Source: Cepaea nemoralis (lineage: Eukaryota > Mollusca > Gastropoda > Stylommatophora > Helicidae). From it: a stretch of 64,000 bases of DNA. The notes beneath the pieces were generated by a model that was not told the origin of the DNA, did no database searches, and worked only from the letters and a program-made list of their open reading frames with translations. Positions 45,466 through 59,335 of this stretch are shown piece by piece. Position 1 is the stretch's first letter. Each line of letters begins with the position of its first letter. A program made the position numbers and the translations under genes. Location of the stretch: positions 1 to 64,000 of the forward strand of contig JACEFZ010026849.1 of the NCBI GenBank assembly GCA_014155875.1. The letters are read 5' to 3'.

Positions 45466-45705
45466 GTGCCGGTCTCCCTGGTCTTGAGGTTACACGACTT
45501 TCTCCTTAATCTCGTATACTCTCGCGAGTAACGTGACGTGCGCGAGAATCGGTAGCGGTTCTCTTTGCGTCGGTAACTTAGGGGTATGTGAGCCGGCCGC
45601 TCAGAAAGCAATGGCAAACTACTGAGCGTAATCTTGCCAAGAAATCAACAATCAGCTGAAAGATGCTGCTTTTGACAGCCATGTTCTGTGAAGGATATGC
45701 GAACC
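45466..45705 (+). mobile_element. SINE-1 copy, CTCGCGAG head variant, sense
   Basis: Starts GTGCCGGTCTCCCTGGTCTT. The variant head has TATACTCTCGCGAGTAACGT and TGCGCGAGAATCGG, then the common core CAATGGCAAACTACTGAGCG and end GTGAAGGATATGCGAACC. Confidence 0.85.
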
Positions 45706-45732
45706 AAAAACAAAAATACAAAAATATTGCCA

Positions 45733-45932
45733 GTAGTGATGGGCTGAATTTTGCGTGTGGATTAGCTTTCCCTATTAACAGTGTCCCTTTCCATCAGGCG
45801 AACCCACTGCGACTTTTTAGGTACTTGTGATTTATGTCCTCAAGTCAAGGACGAGAGATAAACATTTTAGTCTAACTGTCCTGTGTAGAGGTTGAACCGC
45901 TTACCTCGGCATCGGCACACCAGATGTTATTT
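45733..45932 (-). mobile_element. SINE-2 copy, head truncated
   Basis: Matches 17763-18002 closely (AGTGATGGGCTGAATTTTGC, TTAACAGTGTCCCTTTCC, GGTTGAACCGCTTACC). It ends at CACACCAGATGTT, before the A-box. Confidence 0.82.
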
Positions 45933-46464
45933 TGTTTGAAAACATTATTTTCAATATTTATAATAGTACCCCTGCTTTCTCTTCTCCACCAAATGAACGC
46001 AGATCTGAGATGGGCGAGCCAAAGTCTTGACTAACCTCCTACATTAATGATAACGATTTCCAACAGAAGTTAAAAATTGCTGTTTGTTTAGCAGTACACA
46101 ATTTAAGTCTCCGTACGAAAAACGCCGGTGACCTAGATTTTATGACCTATATTCTTCAGTCGAGCAGGTGAGACGCGTGTTAATGTCATCAAGATTGTAA
46201 AGCTCCTCTGGTTATCTGTTGTTTCTTTGAGGTATGCTGACAGAAATGTCCTAGGTATCTCTGGCCACGTCAGTTCCTTTGGGCGGGTAATCCTGTAGTC
46301 TGTGTTTTCAGAGATGATACCTGAGACGGGTGTGTGTCCTAGAAATCCTGATATTAAAGTTAAGGCACACTCTGCACCAGCTGGTCGTCTGTTGGAAGAT
46401 GCGTTTTGTTAAGATACTTCTTCTGTTTCGTCTTCTTCCTCTTTTTCATTCTTTTTTTTTTTTT
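45933..46464. other. Non-coding sequence
   Basis: Nothing recognised. Confidence 0.4.
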
Positions 46465-46660
46465 TTCAAGGAGAGCGTGTCACACTTATTTATGAACATA
46501 AATGGCATGTGTTAGACTTAGGCATGCACGTTTGTAAGTTTCACTTCTTCCTTTACATAGATTCCATCCAAGTTATCATGCACGTGTGTAAAGTTTACTT
46601 CTTTTAGATAGGTACAATCCAAGTTAGCATGCACATGTGTAAGATTTAATTCCTTTAGGT
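46465..46660 (+). mobile_element. SINE-4 fragment grading into a tandem repeat
   Basis: TCACACTTATTTATGAACAT, GTGTTAGACTTAGG and AGATTCCATCCAAG align with 3448-3560. The end is triplicated at about 55-bp spacing around ATCCAAGTTA(T/G)CATGCAC. Confidence 0.5.
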
Positions 46661-49600
46661 ATATCATATATGTAAGCAGAGAAACACATTAATCCGTGTA
46701 TGCAGCAGAAGCACATTAATACATGTGCGTAACAGAAACACATTGATACATGTAAGCAGTAGACACACATTGATATATGTAAGCAGTTGAAACACATTGA
46801 TACATGTAAGCAGTTGAAACACATTGATATATGTAAGCAGTAGAAACACATTGATACATGTAAGCAGTTGAAACACATTGATACATGTAAGCAGTTGAAA
46901 CACATTGATATATGTAAGCAGTAGAAACACATTGATATATGTAAGCAGTTGAAACACATTGATATATGTAAGCAGTTGAAACACATTGATACATGTAAGC
47001 AGTAGACACACATTGATATATGTAAGCAGTTGATTGATATATGTAAGCAGTAGAAACACATTGATACATGTAAGCAGTTGAAACACATTGATACATGTAA
47101 GCAGTTGAAACACATTGATACATGTAAGCAGCAGACACACATTCATATATGTAAGCAGTAGAAACACATTGATACATGTAAGCAGCAGAAACACATTCAT
47201 ATATGTAAGCACTAGAAACACATTGATATATGTAAGCAGCAGAAAACACATTGATATATGTAAGCAGCAGAAACACATTGATACATGTAAGCAGTTGAAA
47301 CACATTCATATATGTAAGCAGTAGAAACACATTGATACATGTAAGCAGCAGACACACATTCATATATGTAAGCAGTAGAAACACATTGATACATGTAAGC
47401 AGCAGACACACATTCATATATGTAAGCACTAGAAACACATTGATACATGTAAGCAGCAGACACACATTCATATATGTAAGCAGCAGAAACACATTGATAC
47501 ATGTAAGCAGCAGACACACATTCATATATGTAAGCAGTAGAAACACATTGATACATGTAAGCAGCAGAAACACATTCATATATGTAAGCAGTAGAAACAC
47601 ATTGATATATGTAAGCAGCAGAAACACATTGATACATGTAAGCAGCAGAAACACATTGATACATGTAAGCAGCAGAAACACATTGATATATGTAAGCAGT
47701 AGAAACACATTGATATATGTAAGCAGCAGAAACACATTGATACATGTAAGCAGTAGAAACACATTCATATATGTAAGCAGTAGAAACACATTGATACATG
47801 TAAGCAGCAGAAACACATTGATATATGTAAGCAGTAGAAACACATTGATATATGTAAGCAGTAGAAACACATTGATACATGTAAGCAGCAGAAACACATT
47901 GATATATGTAAGCAGTAGAAACACATTGATACATGTAAGCAGTAGACACACATTGATACATGTAAGCAGCAGAAACACATTGATATATGTAAGCAGCAGA
48001 AACACATTGATACATGTAAGCAGCAGAAACACATTGATACATGTAAGCAGCAGAAACACATTGATACATGTAAGCAGCAGAAACACATTGATACATGTAA
48101 GCAGCAGAAACACATTGATACATGTAAGCAGCAGAAACACATTGATACATGTAAGCAGTAGAAACACATTGATACATGTAAGCAGTAGAAACACATTGAT
48201 ACATGTAAGCAGTAGAAACACATTGATACATGTAAGCAGTAGAAACACATTGATACATGTAAGCAGTAGAAACACATTGATACATGTAAGCAGCAGAAAC
48301 ACATTGATACATGTAAGCAGTAGAAACACATTGATACATGTAAGCAGCAGAAACACATTGATATATGTAAGCAGTTGAAACACATTGATACATGTAAGCA
48401 GTAGAAACACATTGATATATGTAAGCAGTTGAAACACATTGATACATGTAAGCAGTAGACACACATTGATATATGTAAGCAGTTGATTGATATATGTAAG
48501 CAGTAGAAACACATTGATACATGTAAGCAGTTGAAACACATTGATACATGTAAGCAGTTGAAACACATTGATACATGTAAGCAGCAGACACACATTCATA
48601 TATGTAAGCAGTAGAAACACATTGATACATGTAAGCAGCAGAAACACATTCATATATGTAAGCACTAGAAACACATTGATATATGTAAGCAGCAGAAACA
48701 CATTGATATATGTAAGCAGCAGAAACACATTGATACATGTAAGCAGTTGAAACACATTCATATATGTAAGCAGTAGAAACACATTGATACATGTAAGCAG
48801 CAGACACACATTCATATATGTAAGCAGTAGAAACACATTGATACATGTAAGCAGCAGACACACATTCATATATGTAAGCACTAGAAACACATTGATACAT
48901 GTAAGCAGCAGACACACATTCATATATGTAAGCAGCAGAAACACATTGATACATGTAAGCAGCAGACACACATTCATATATGTAAGCAGTAGAAACACAT
49001 TGATACATGTAAGCAGCAGAAACACATTCATATATGTAAGCAGTAGAAACACATTGATATATGTAAGCAGCAGAAACACATTGATACATGTAAGCAGCAG
49101 AAAACACATTGATACATGTAAGCAGCAGAAACACATTGATATATGTAAGCAGTAGAAACACATTGATATATGTAAGCAGCAGAAACACATTGATACATGT
49201 AAGCAGTAGAAACACATTCATATATGTAAGCAGTAGAAACACATTGATACATGTAAGCAGCTAGAAACACATTGATATATGTAAGCAGTAGAAACACATT
49301 GATATATGTAAGCAGTAGAAACACATTGATACATGTAAGCAGAGAAACACATTGATATATGTAAGCAGTAGACAACAATTATACTATGTAAGCAGTAGAC
49401 ACACATTTGATACATGTAAGCAGCAAGAAAACACATTGATATATGTACAGCAGCAGAAAACACATTGATACATGTAAGCAGCAGGAAACACATTGATACA
49501 TGTAAGCAGCAGAAACACATTGATACAGTAACGCAGCTAGAAACCACATTGATACATGTAAGCCAGTCAGAAACACATGATACCATGTAAGCAGCTAGAA

Positions 49601-52600
49601 CCACATGATACATGTAAGCAGTAGAAACACATTGAATACGTGTAAGCAGTAGAAACACATTGTATTACATTTAAGCAGTAGAAACACATTGATACCCATG
49701 GTACGCAGTAGAAACCACAGTGATACATGTAAGCAGCTAGAAACACATTGCACTATGTACGCAGTCGAAACACATTGATACATGTAAGGCAGTCAGAAAC
49801 ACATTGATACTATGGTAAGCAGCTAGAAACACATTGATATATGTAAAGCAGTATGAAAACACATTGATATATGTAAGCAGCAGAAACACATTGATATATG
49901 TAAGCAGCAGAAACACATTGATATATGTAAGCAGTAGAAACACATTGATATATGTAAGCAGTAGAAACACATTGATACATGTAAGCAGTAGAAACACATT
50001 GATACATGTAAGCAGTAGAAACACATTGATATATGTAAGCAGTAGAAACACATTGATACATGTAAGCAGTAGAAACACATTGATATATGTAAGCAGCAGA
50101 AACACATTGATACATGTAAGCAGTAGAAACACATTCATATATGTAAGCAGAGAAACACATTGATACATGTAAGCAGCAGAAACACATTGATATATGTAAG
50201 CAGTAGAAACACATTGATATATGTAAGCAGTAGAAACACATTGATACATGTAAGCAGTAGAAACACATTGATATATGTAAGCAGCAGAAACACATTGATA
50301 TATGTAAGCAGTAGAAACACATTGATATATGTAAGCAGCAGAAACACATTGATACATGTAAGCAGTAGAAACACATTGATACATGTAAGCAGTAGAAACA
50401 CATTGATACATGTAAGCAGCAGAAACACATTGATATATGTAAGCAGTAGAAACACATTGATATATGTAAGCAGTAGAAACACATTGATACATGTAAGCAG
50501 CAGAAACACATTCATATATGTAAGCAAGAATTGATCTAGTAGAGTAAACACATTGATACATGTAAGCAGTAGAACACATTGATACATGTAAGCAGTAGAA
50601 ACACATTGATACATGTAAGCAGTAGAAACACATTGATATATGTAAGCAGTAGAAACACATTGATACATGTAAGCAGCAGAAACACATTGATACATGTAAG
50701 CAGTAGAAACACATTGATATATGTAAGCAGAGAAACACATTGATATATGTAAGCAGTAGAAACACATTGATACATGTAAGCAGTTAGAAACACATTGATA
50801 CATGTAAGCACTAGAAACACATTGATACATGTAAGCAGTAGAAACACATTGATATATGTAAGCAGTAGAAACACATTGATACATGTAAGCAGTAGAAACA
50901 CATTGATACATGTAAGCAGTAGAAACACATTGATACATGTAAGCAGTAGAAACACATTGATACATGTAAGCAGTAGAAACACATTGATACATGTAAGCAG
51001 TTGAAACACATTGATACATGTAAGCAGTAGAAACACATTGATATATGTAAGCAGTAGAAACACATTGATACATGTAAGCAGTAGAAACACATTGATATAT
51101 GTAAGCAGTAGAAACACATTGATACATGTAAGCAGTAGAAACACATTGATACATGTAAGCAGTAGAAACACATTGATACATGTAAGCAGTAGAAACACAT
51201 TGATATATGTAAGCAGTAGAAACACATTGATACATGTAAGCAGTTGAAACACATTGATATATGTAAGCAGTAGAAACACATTGATATATGTAAGCAGTAG
51301 AAACACATTGATACATGTAAGCAGTAGAAACACATTGATATATGTAAGCAGTAGAAACACATTGATACATGTAAGCAGTAGAAACACATTGATATATGTA
51401 AGCAGTAGAAACACATTGATACATGTAAGCAGTAGAAACACATTGATATATGTAAGCAGCAGAAACACATTGATAATGTAAGCAGTAGAAACACATTGAT
51501 ATATGTAAGCAGTAGAAACACATTGATACATGTAAGCAGTAGAAACACATTGATATATGTAAGCAGTAGAAACACATTGATATATGTAAGCAGTAGAAAC
51601 ACATTGATATATGTAAGCAGTAGAAACACATTGATACATGTAAGCAGTAGAAACACATTGATAATGTAAGCAGTAGAAACACATTGATATATGTAAGCAG
51701 TAGAAACACATTGATATATGTAAGCAGTAGAAACACATTGATATATGTAAGCAGTAGAAACACATTGATATATGTAAGCAGTAGAAACACATTGATACAT
51801 GTAAGCAGTAGAAACACATTGATATATGTAAGCAGTAGAAACACATTGATACATGTAAGCAGTTAGAAACACATTGATATATGTAAGCAGTATAAACACA
51901 TTGATATATGTAAGCAGTAGAGACACATTGATAGATGTAAGCAGTAGAAACACATTGATATATGTAAGCGAGTAGAAACACATTGATACATGTAAGCAGT
52001 AGAAACACATTGATATATGTAAGCAGTAGAAACACATTGATATATGTAAGCAGTAGGAAACACATTGATATATGTAAGCAGTAGAACACATTGATCATAT
52101 GTTAAGCAGTAGAAACACATTGATATATTAAGGCAGTAGAAACACATTGATATATGTATAAGCAGTAGAAAACACATTGATATATGTAAGCAGTAGAAAC
52201 ACATTGATATATGTAAGCAGTAGAAAACACATTGATATATTAAGCAGTAGAAACACATTGATACATGTAAGCAGTAGAAACACATTGATACATGTAAGCA
52301 GTAGAAACACATTGATACATGTAAGCAAGTAGGAAACACATTGATACATGTAAGCAGCTAGTAAACACATTGATACATGTAAGCAGTAGAAACACATTGA
52401 TATATGTAAGCAGTAGAAACACATTGATATATGTAAGCAGTAGAAACACATTGATACATGTAAGCAGTAGAAACACATTGATATATGTAAGCAGTAGAAA
52501 CACATTGATACATGTAAGCAGTAGAAACACATTGATATATGTAAGCAGTAGAAACACATTGATACATGTAAGCAGTTGAAACACATTGATACATGTAAGC

Positions 52601-55600
52601 AGTAGAAACACATTGATACATGTAAGCAGTAGAAACACATTGATATATGTAAGCAGTAGAAACACATTGATACATGTAAGCAGTTGAAACACATTGATAC
52701 ATGTAAGCAGTTGAAACACATTGATACATGTAAGCAGTTGAAACACATTGATACATGTAAGCAGTTGAAACACATTGATACATGTAAGCAGTTGAAACAC
52801 ATTGATACATGTAAGCAGTAGAAACACATTGATACATGTAAGCAGTAGAAACACATTGATATATGTAAGCAGTAGAAACACATTGATATATGTAAGCAGT
52901 AGAAACACATTGATATATGTAAGCAGTAGAAACACATTGATACATGTAAGCAGTAGAAACACATTGATATATGTAAGCAGTAGAAACACATTGATATATG
53001 TAAGCAGTAGAAACACATTGATACATGTAAGCAGTTGAAACACATTGATACATGTAAGCAGTAGAAACACATTGATACATGTAAGCAGTAGAAACACATT
53101 GATATATGTAAGCAGTAGAAACACATTGATACATGTAAGCAGTAGAAACACATTGATACATGTAAGCAGTAGAAACACATTGATATATGTAAGCAGTAGA
53201 AACACATTGATACATGTAAGCAGTAGAAACACATTGATATATGTAAGCAGTAGAAACACATTGATACATGTAAGCAGTTGAAACACATTGATATATGTAA
53301 GCAGTAGAAACACATTGATACATGTAAGCAGTAGAAACACATTGATATATGTAAGCAGTAGAAAAAACATTGATACATGTAAGCAGTAAGAACACATTGA
53401 TACATGTAAGCAGTAGAAACACATTGATACTATGTAAGCAGTAGAAACACATTGATACATGTAAGCAGTTGAAACACATTGATATATGTAAGCAGTGAGA
53501 AACACATTGATACATGTAAGCAGTAGAAACACATTGATACATTAAGCAGTAGAAACACATTGAATATGTAGCAGTAGAAACACATTGAGACATGTAAGCA
53601 GTGAAACACATGATATATGTAAGCAGTAGAAACACATTGATACATGTAAAGCAGTAGAAACACATTGATATATGTAAGCAGTTGAAACCATTGATACATT
53701 GTAAGCAGTAGAACACATTGATATATGTAAGCACGTTAGAAACACATTGATATATGTAAGCAGTAGAAACCATTGATATATGTAAGCAAGTTAGAAACAC
53801 ATTGATACATGTAAGCAGTTGAAACACATTGATATATGTAAGCAGTAGAAACACATTGATACATGTAAGCAGTTAGAACACATTGATATATGTAAGCAGT
53901 AGAAACACATTGATATATGTAAGCAGTAGAAACACATTGATATATGTAAGCAGTAGAAACACATTGATACATGTAAGCAGTAGAAACACATTGATACATG
54001 TAAGCAGTAGAAACACATTGATATATGTAAGCAGTAGAAACACATTGATACATGTAAGCACTAGAAACACATTGATATATGTAAGCAGTAGAAACACATT
54101 GATATATGAAGCAGTAGAAACACATTGATACATGTAAGCAGTAGAAACACATTGATACATGTAAGCAGTAGAAACACATTGATATATGTAAGCAGTAGAA
54201 ACACATTGATATATGTAAGCAGTAGAACACATTGATACATGTAAGCAGTAGAAACACATTGATAATGTAAGCAGTAGAAACACATTGATAATGTAAGCAG
54301 TAGAAACACATTGATATATGTAAGCAGTAGAAACACATTGATATATGTAAGCAGTAGAAACACATTGATACATGTAAGCAGTGAAACACATTGATACATG
54401 TAAGCAGTAGAAACACATTGATATATGTAAGCAGTAGAAACACATTGATATATGTAAGCAGTAGAAACACATTGATATATGTAAGCAGTAGAAACACATT
54501 GATACATGTAAGCAGTAGAAACACATTGATATATGTAAGCAGTAGAAACACATTGATACATGTAAGCAGTAGAAACACATTGATAATGTAAGCAGTAGAA
54601 ACACATTGATAATGTAAGCAGTAGAAACACATTGATACATGTAAGCAGTAGAAACACATTGATACATGTAAGCAGTAGAAACACATTGATATATGTAAGC
54701 AGTAGAAACACATTGATATAGAGTAAGAACAAATAGAAACACATTGATATATGTAAGCAGTAGAAACACATTGATACATGTAAGCAGTAGAAACACATTG
54801 ATACATGTAAGCAGTAGAAACACATTGATACATGTAAGCAGTAGAAACACATTGATATATGTAAGCAGTGAAAACACATTGATATATGTAAGCAGTAGAA
54901 ACACATTCATATATGTCAAAGCAGTAGAAGACACATTGATATATGTACAGCAGTAGAAACAAATTGATACATGTAAGCAGTAGAAACACATTGATATAAT
55001 GTAAGGCGCAATTGAACACATTGATACATTAAGCATAGAAACACAGTCATATATGTAAGGCAGTAGAAACACATTGATATAATGTAAGCCAGTAGAACAC
55101 ACATTCATATATGTAAGCAGAGAAAAACAGTCGATATATGTAAGCAGTAGAAACACATTGATATAATGTAAAGGCACTTAGAAACACATGGATATATGTA
55201 AAGCATAGAACACATTGATATATGTAAGGCAGTAGAAACACTTGCATACATAGTAAGCAGTTAGAAACACATTGATATATGTAAGCAGTAGGAAAACACA
55301 TTGATACATGTAAGCAGCAGAAACACATTCATATATGTAAGCAGTAGACAAACATTGATATATGTAAGGCAGTAGAAACACATTGATATATGTAAGCAGC
55401 AGAACACATTGATACATGTAAGCAGTAGAAACACATTGATATATGTAAGCAGTAGAAACACATTTGATACATGTAAGCAGTAGAAACACATTGATACTAT
55501 GTAAGCAGTAGAAACACATTGATATATGTAAGCAGTAGAAACACATTGATACATGTAAGCAGTAGAAACACATTGATACATGTAAGCAGTCAGAAACACA

Positions 55601-57230
55601 TTGATACATGTAGCAGTAGAAACCACATTGATATATGTAAGCAGTAGAAACAACATTGAGACATCGTAAGCAGTAGAATACACATGTACATTGTAAGCAG
55701 TAGAAAACACATTGATATATGTAAGCAGTAAAACACATTGATACATGTAAGCAGTAGAAACACATTGATATATGTAAGCAGTAGAAACACATTGATATAT
55801 GTAAGCAGTTGAAACACATTGATAATTGTAAGCAGTAGAAACACATTGGATATATGTAAGCAGTAGAAAACACATATGATATACTGTAAGCAGTAGAAAC
55901 ACATTGATATATGTAAGCAGTAGAAACACATTGATATATGTAAGCAGTAGAAACACATTATATATGTAAGCAGTAGAAACACATTGATACATGTAAGCAG
56001 TAGAAACACATTGATATATGTAAGCAGTAGAAACACATTGATACATGTAAGCAGTAGAACACATTGATATATGTAAGCAGTAGAAACACATTGATATATG
56101 TAAGCAGTAGAAACACATTGATATATGTAAGCAGTAGAAACACATTGATACATGTAAGCAGTAGAAACACATTGATACATGTAAGCAGTAGAAACACATT
56201 GATATATGTAAGCAGTAGAAACACATTGATACTAGTAAGCAGTAGAAACACATTGATATAATGTAAGCAGCAGAAACACATTGATACTATGTAAGCAGTA
56301 GAAACACATTGATACATGTAAGCAGCTAGAAACACATTGATACATGTAAGCAGTAGAAACACATTGATACATGTAAGCAGTAGAAACACATTGATACATG
56401 TAAGCAGTAGAAACACATTGATATATGTAAGCAGTAGAAACACATTGATATATGTAAGCAGTAGAAACACATTGATATATGTAAGCAGTAGAAACACATT
56501 GATACATGTAAGCAGTTAGAAACACATTGATACATGTAAGCAGTTAGAAACACATTGATACATGTAAGCAGTTGAAACACATTGATACTATGTAAGCAGT
56601 AGAAACACATTGATACATGTAGCAGTAGAAACACATTGATACATGTAAGCAGTTAGAAACACATTGATACATGTAAGCAGTTAGAAACACATTGAATACC
56701 ATGTAAGCAGCTAGAAACACATTGATACTATGTAAGCACTTAGAAACACATTGATACATGTAAGCAGTAGAAACACATTGATACATGTAAGCAGTAGAAA
56801 CACATTGATACATGTAAGCAGTAGAAACACATTGATACATGTAAGCAGTAGAAACACATTGATACATGTAAGCAGTAGAAACACATTGATACATGTAAGC
56901 AGTAGAAACACATTGATACATGTAAGCAGTAGAAACACATAGATACATGTAAGCAGTAGAAACACACTTGATACATGTAAGCAGTAGAAACACATTGATA
57001 CATGTAAGCATTGAAACACATTGATATATGTAAGCAGCAGAAACACATTGATATATGTAAGCAGTAGAAACACATTGATACATGTAAGCAGTAGAAACAC
57101 ATTGATACATGTAAGCAGTAGAAACACATTGATATATGTAAGCAGTAGAAACACATTGATAATGTAAGCAGTAGAAACACATTGATACATGTAAGCAGTT
57201 GAAACACATTGATACATGTAAGCAGCAGCC
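46661..57230. repeat. 10.6-kb satellite-like array of 27-bp units, about 390 copies
   Basis: Consensus: ACACATTGATA(C/T)ATGTAAG followed by CAGTAGAA. Common variants are CAGCAGAA, CAGTTGAA and ATTCATATATG. Edge units at 46661-46735 are the most diverged. 27 is a multiple of three and the unit has no stop in several frames, so open frames of up to 833 codons arise on the minus strand with 9-residue repeats. There is no sign of a gene. The array lies within the PDZRN-like 25.8-kb intron. Confidence 0.97.
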
Positions 57231-57410
57231 ATTTGATCACCATTGTCTACAGCTATATATTTGCGTATACCTCTCAGTGATTCGGACTTGAGGTTACTGA
57301 CATCTCCATAGAGTTGGTTCTAGAATGAAACCAATCTAGACCAAAAGCATATCCTTGGTATGGATTTTTTGGATACGCTTATACCACTCACTTAATGCCA
57401 GTCACTTCTG
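57231..57410. other. Spacer between two arrays
   Basis: Unique sequence, no feature. Confidence 0.4.
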
Positions 57411-58370
57411 CTCCACACTTCAATGTCCACAGACTACCTTTACCCCACACTTCATGTCCACAGAATACCTTTACCCCACACTTCAGTGTCCACAGACAAC
57501 CTTCTACCTCACATTTGAATGTCCAATACAACCTTCTACCCAACACTTGAATGTCCACAGACTACCTTTACCCCACACTTCAGTGTCCACAGAATACCTT
57601 TACCCCACACTTCAGTGTCCACAGAATACCTTTACCCCACACTTCAGTGTCCACAGACAACCTTCTACCTCACATTTGAATGTCCAATACAACCTTCTAC
57701 TCCACACTTCAATGTCCACAGACTACCTTTACCCCACACTTCAGTGTCCACAGAATACCTTTACCCCACACTTCAGTGTCCACAGACAACCTTCTACCTC
57801 ACATTTGAATGTCCAATACAACCTTCTACCCAACACTTGAATGTCCACAGACAACCTTCTACCCCACATTTGAATGTCCACAGACTACCTTCTAACCCAC
57901 ACTTTAATATCTACAGACTACCTTCTAACCCGCACTTGAGTGTCCACAGACAGCCTTCTAACCCACACTTGAATGTCCACAGACAACCTTCTACCTCACA
58001 TTTGAATGTCCACAGACTATCTTCTAACCCGCACTTGAATGTCCACAATCTTCTAACCCACACTTGAATGTCCACAGACAACCTTCTATCCCACATTTGA
58101 ATGTCCACAGACAACCTTCTAATAACGCACACTTGAATGTCCACAGACAACCTTCTACCCCACATTTGAATGTCCACAGACAACCTTCTAATAACGCACA
58201 CTTGAATGTCCACAATCTTCTACCCCACACTTGAATGTCCACAGACTACCTTCTAACCCACACTTGAATGTCCACGGACTACCTTCTAACCCAGACTTGA
58301 ATGTCCACAATCTTCTACCCCACACTTGAATGTCCACAGACTACCTTCTAACCCACACAGAATGTCAGTA
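57411..58370. repeat. 32/33-bp minisatellite, about 29 copies
   Basis: Units: CCACACTTCAGTGTCCACAG followed by AATACCTTTACC (32 bp, for example 57574, 57606, 57638) or by a CTACCTTCTAA variant (32-33 bp). Runs of identical variants are duplicated as blocks (57430-57640 resembles 57690-57850). Confidence 0.93.
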
Positions 58371-59084
58371 TGTTGCAGTCTGCCTCATTCTACATCTAGT
58401 GACTACCTGGTTTGCCTTTTCCCCCAATTGAGTTTTGAGATTTTCAACATTTTCCACTTCTCCATTTCTTTTCTTGCAATAGTTCCACAACCTGTCGGTT
58501 TTAATTCATCAGTTTAGCTGCCTCCGTATTTAAAGAACTAAAACAGAAGAGCACCGATAAGAACAAATGCCCTAAAAATAAAGTGTGCTGACGTAGGAAC
58601 TTTGTGCTAAACTGACATGAAAAAAAGTAGCGCACGTGAGTTAGAATTCGAAGCTGCCAAGTAAACACGGTGCCGTTGGACAGTGATTTATATCAGAATG
58701 ATGTATTTGTGTAAATCAAGGATCGGTAATCCAGTGTGTTTTGTTGGTTGGGGGATTTTAGCTGTCGCAGTTAATTACGTAAAGTGAGAGTATAAGATGC
58801 GTATCGAACAGTTCAAATAGCTTGGAGTAGCAATAAAATGGATTTGGAGAAGCGTGGAGGGGGAAGCGTGGGCTGAGGAATTGTAGAAAGGTTAGACACC
58901 CGAAAGCAGCTGCTGGGGAATTGTTCATGTCCGAAATCGAATATTATTTATTGTGAAAAGAACTAAAGAAGCGAGAAGACTTATTTTAGTGTGTATGAGA
59001 TTTGTCATGGATATGAATCGTGGGAAATGACCACCGCACAAAAAGAAACCAGCTACAAACTTCGAAAATTAGGTTCTTTATACA
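58371..59084. other. Non-coding sequence
   Basis: No feature recognised. Confidence 0.4.
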
Positions 59085-59335
59085 GGTTGTCAGAATGACA
59101 GGACAGTTAGGTACTTGAGACAGGTTGTGACGATGACAGGACAGTACAGTTGAGCAACATGAGACAGGTTGCGACGATGACAGGATTGTTGGGTACTAGA
59201 GACATGTTGTGACAATGACAGAACAGTTTGGTACTTGTGACAAGTTGCGACGATGACAGGACAGTTGGCTACTTGAGGCAAGTTGTAACGATGATAGGAC
59301 AGTTGGGTACTTGAGACAGGTTGTGACAACGACAA
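59085..59335. repeat. About 39-bp minisatellite, 6-7 copies
   Basis: GACAGGTTGTGACGATGACA followed by GGACAGTTGGGTACTTGA. Individual units vary by several bases. Confidence 0.88.

Noticed and set aside
46661..57230. Open frames of up to 833 codons on the minus strand with 9-residue repeats (as if a repeat protein)
   Set aside because: The 27-bp unit is a multiple of three and lacks stops in several frames, so long frames arise automatically on both strands. There is no start context, splice signal or codon-position bias, and indels shift between frames freely.
46661..57230. CRISPR array
   Set aside because: Units are contiguous 27-bp tandem repeats without unique spacers, in a eukaryotic intron.
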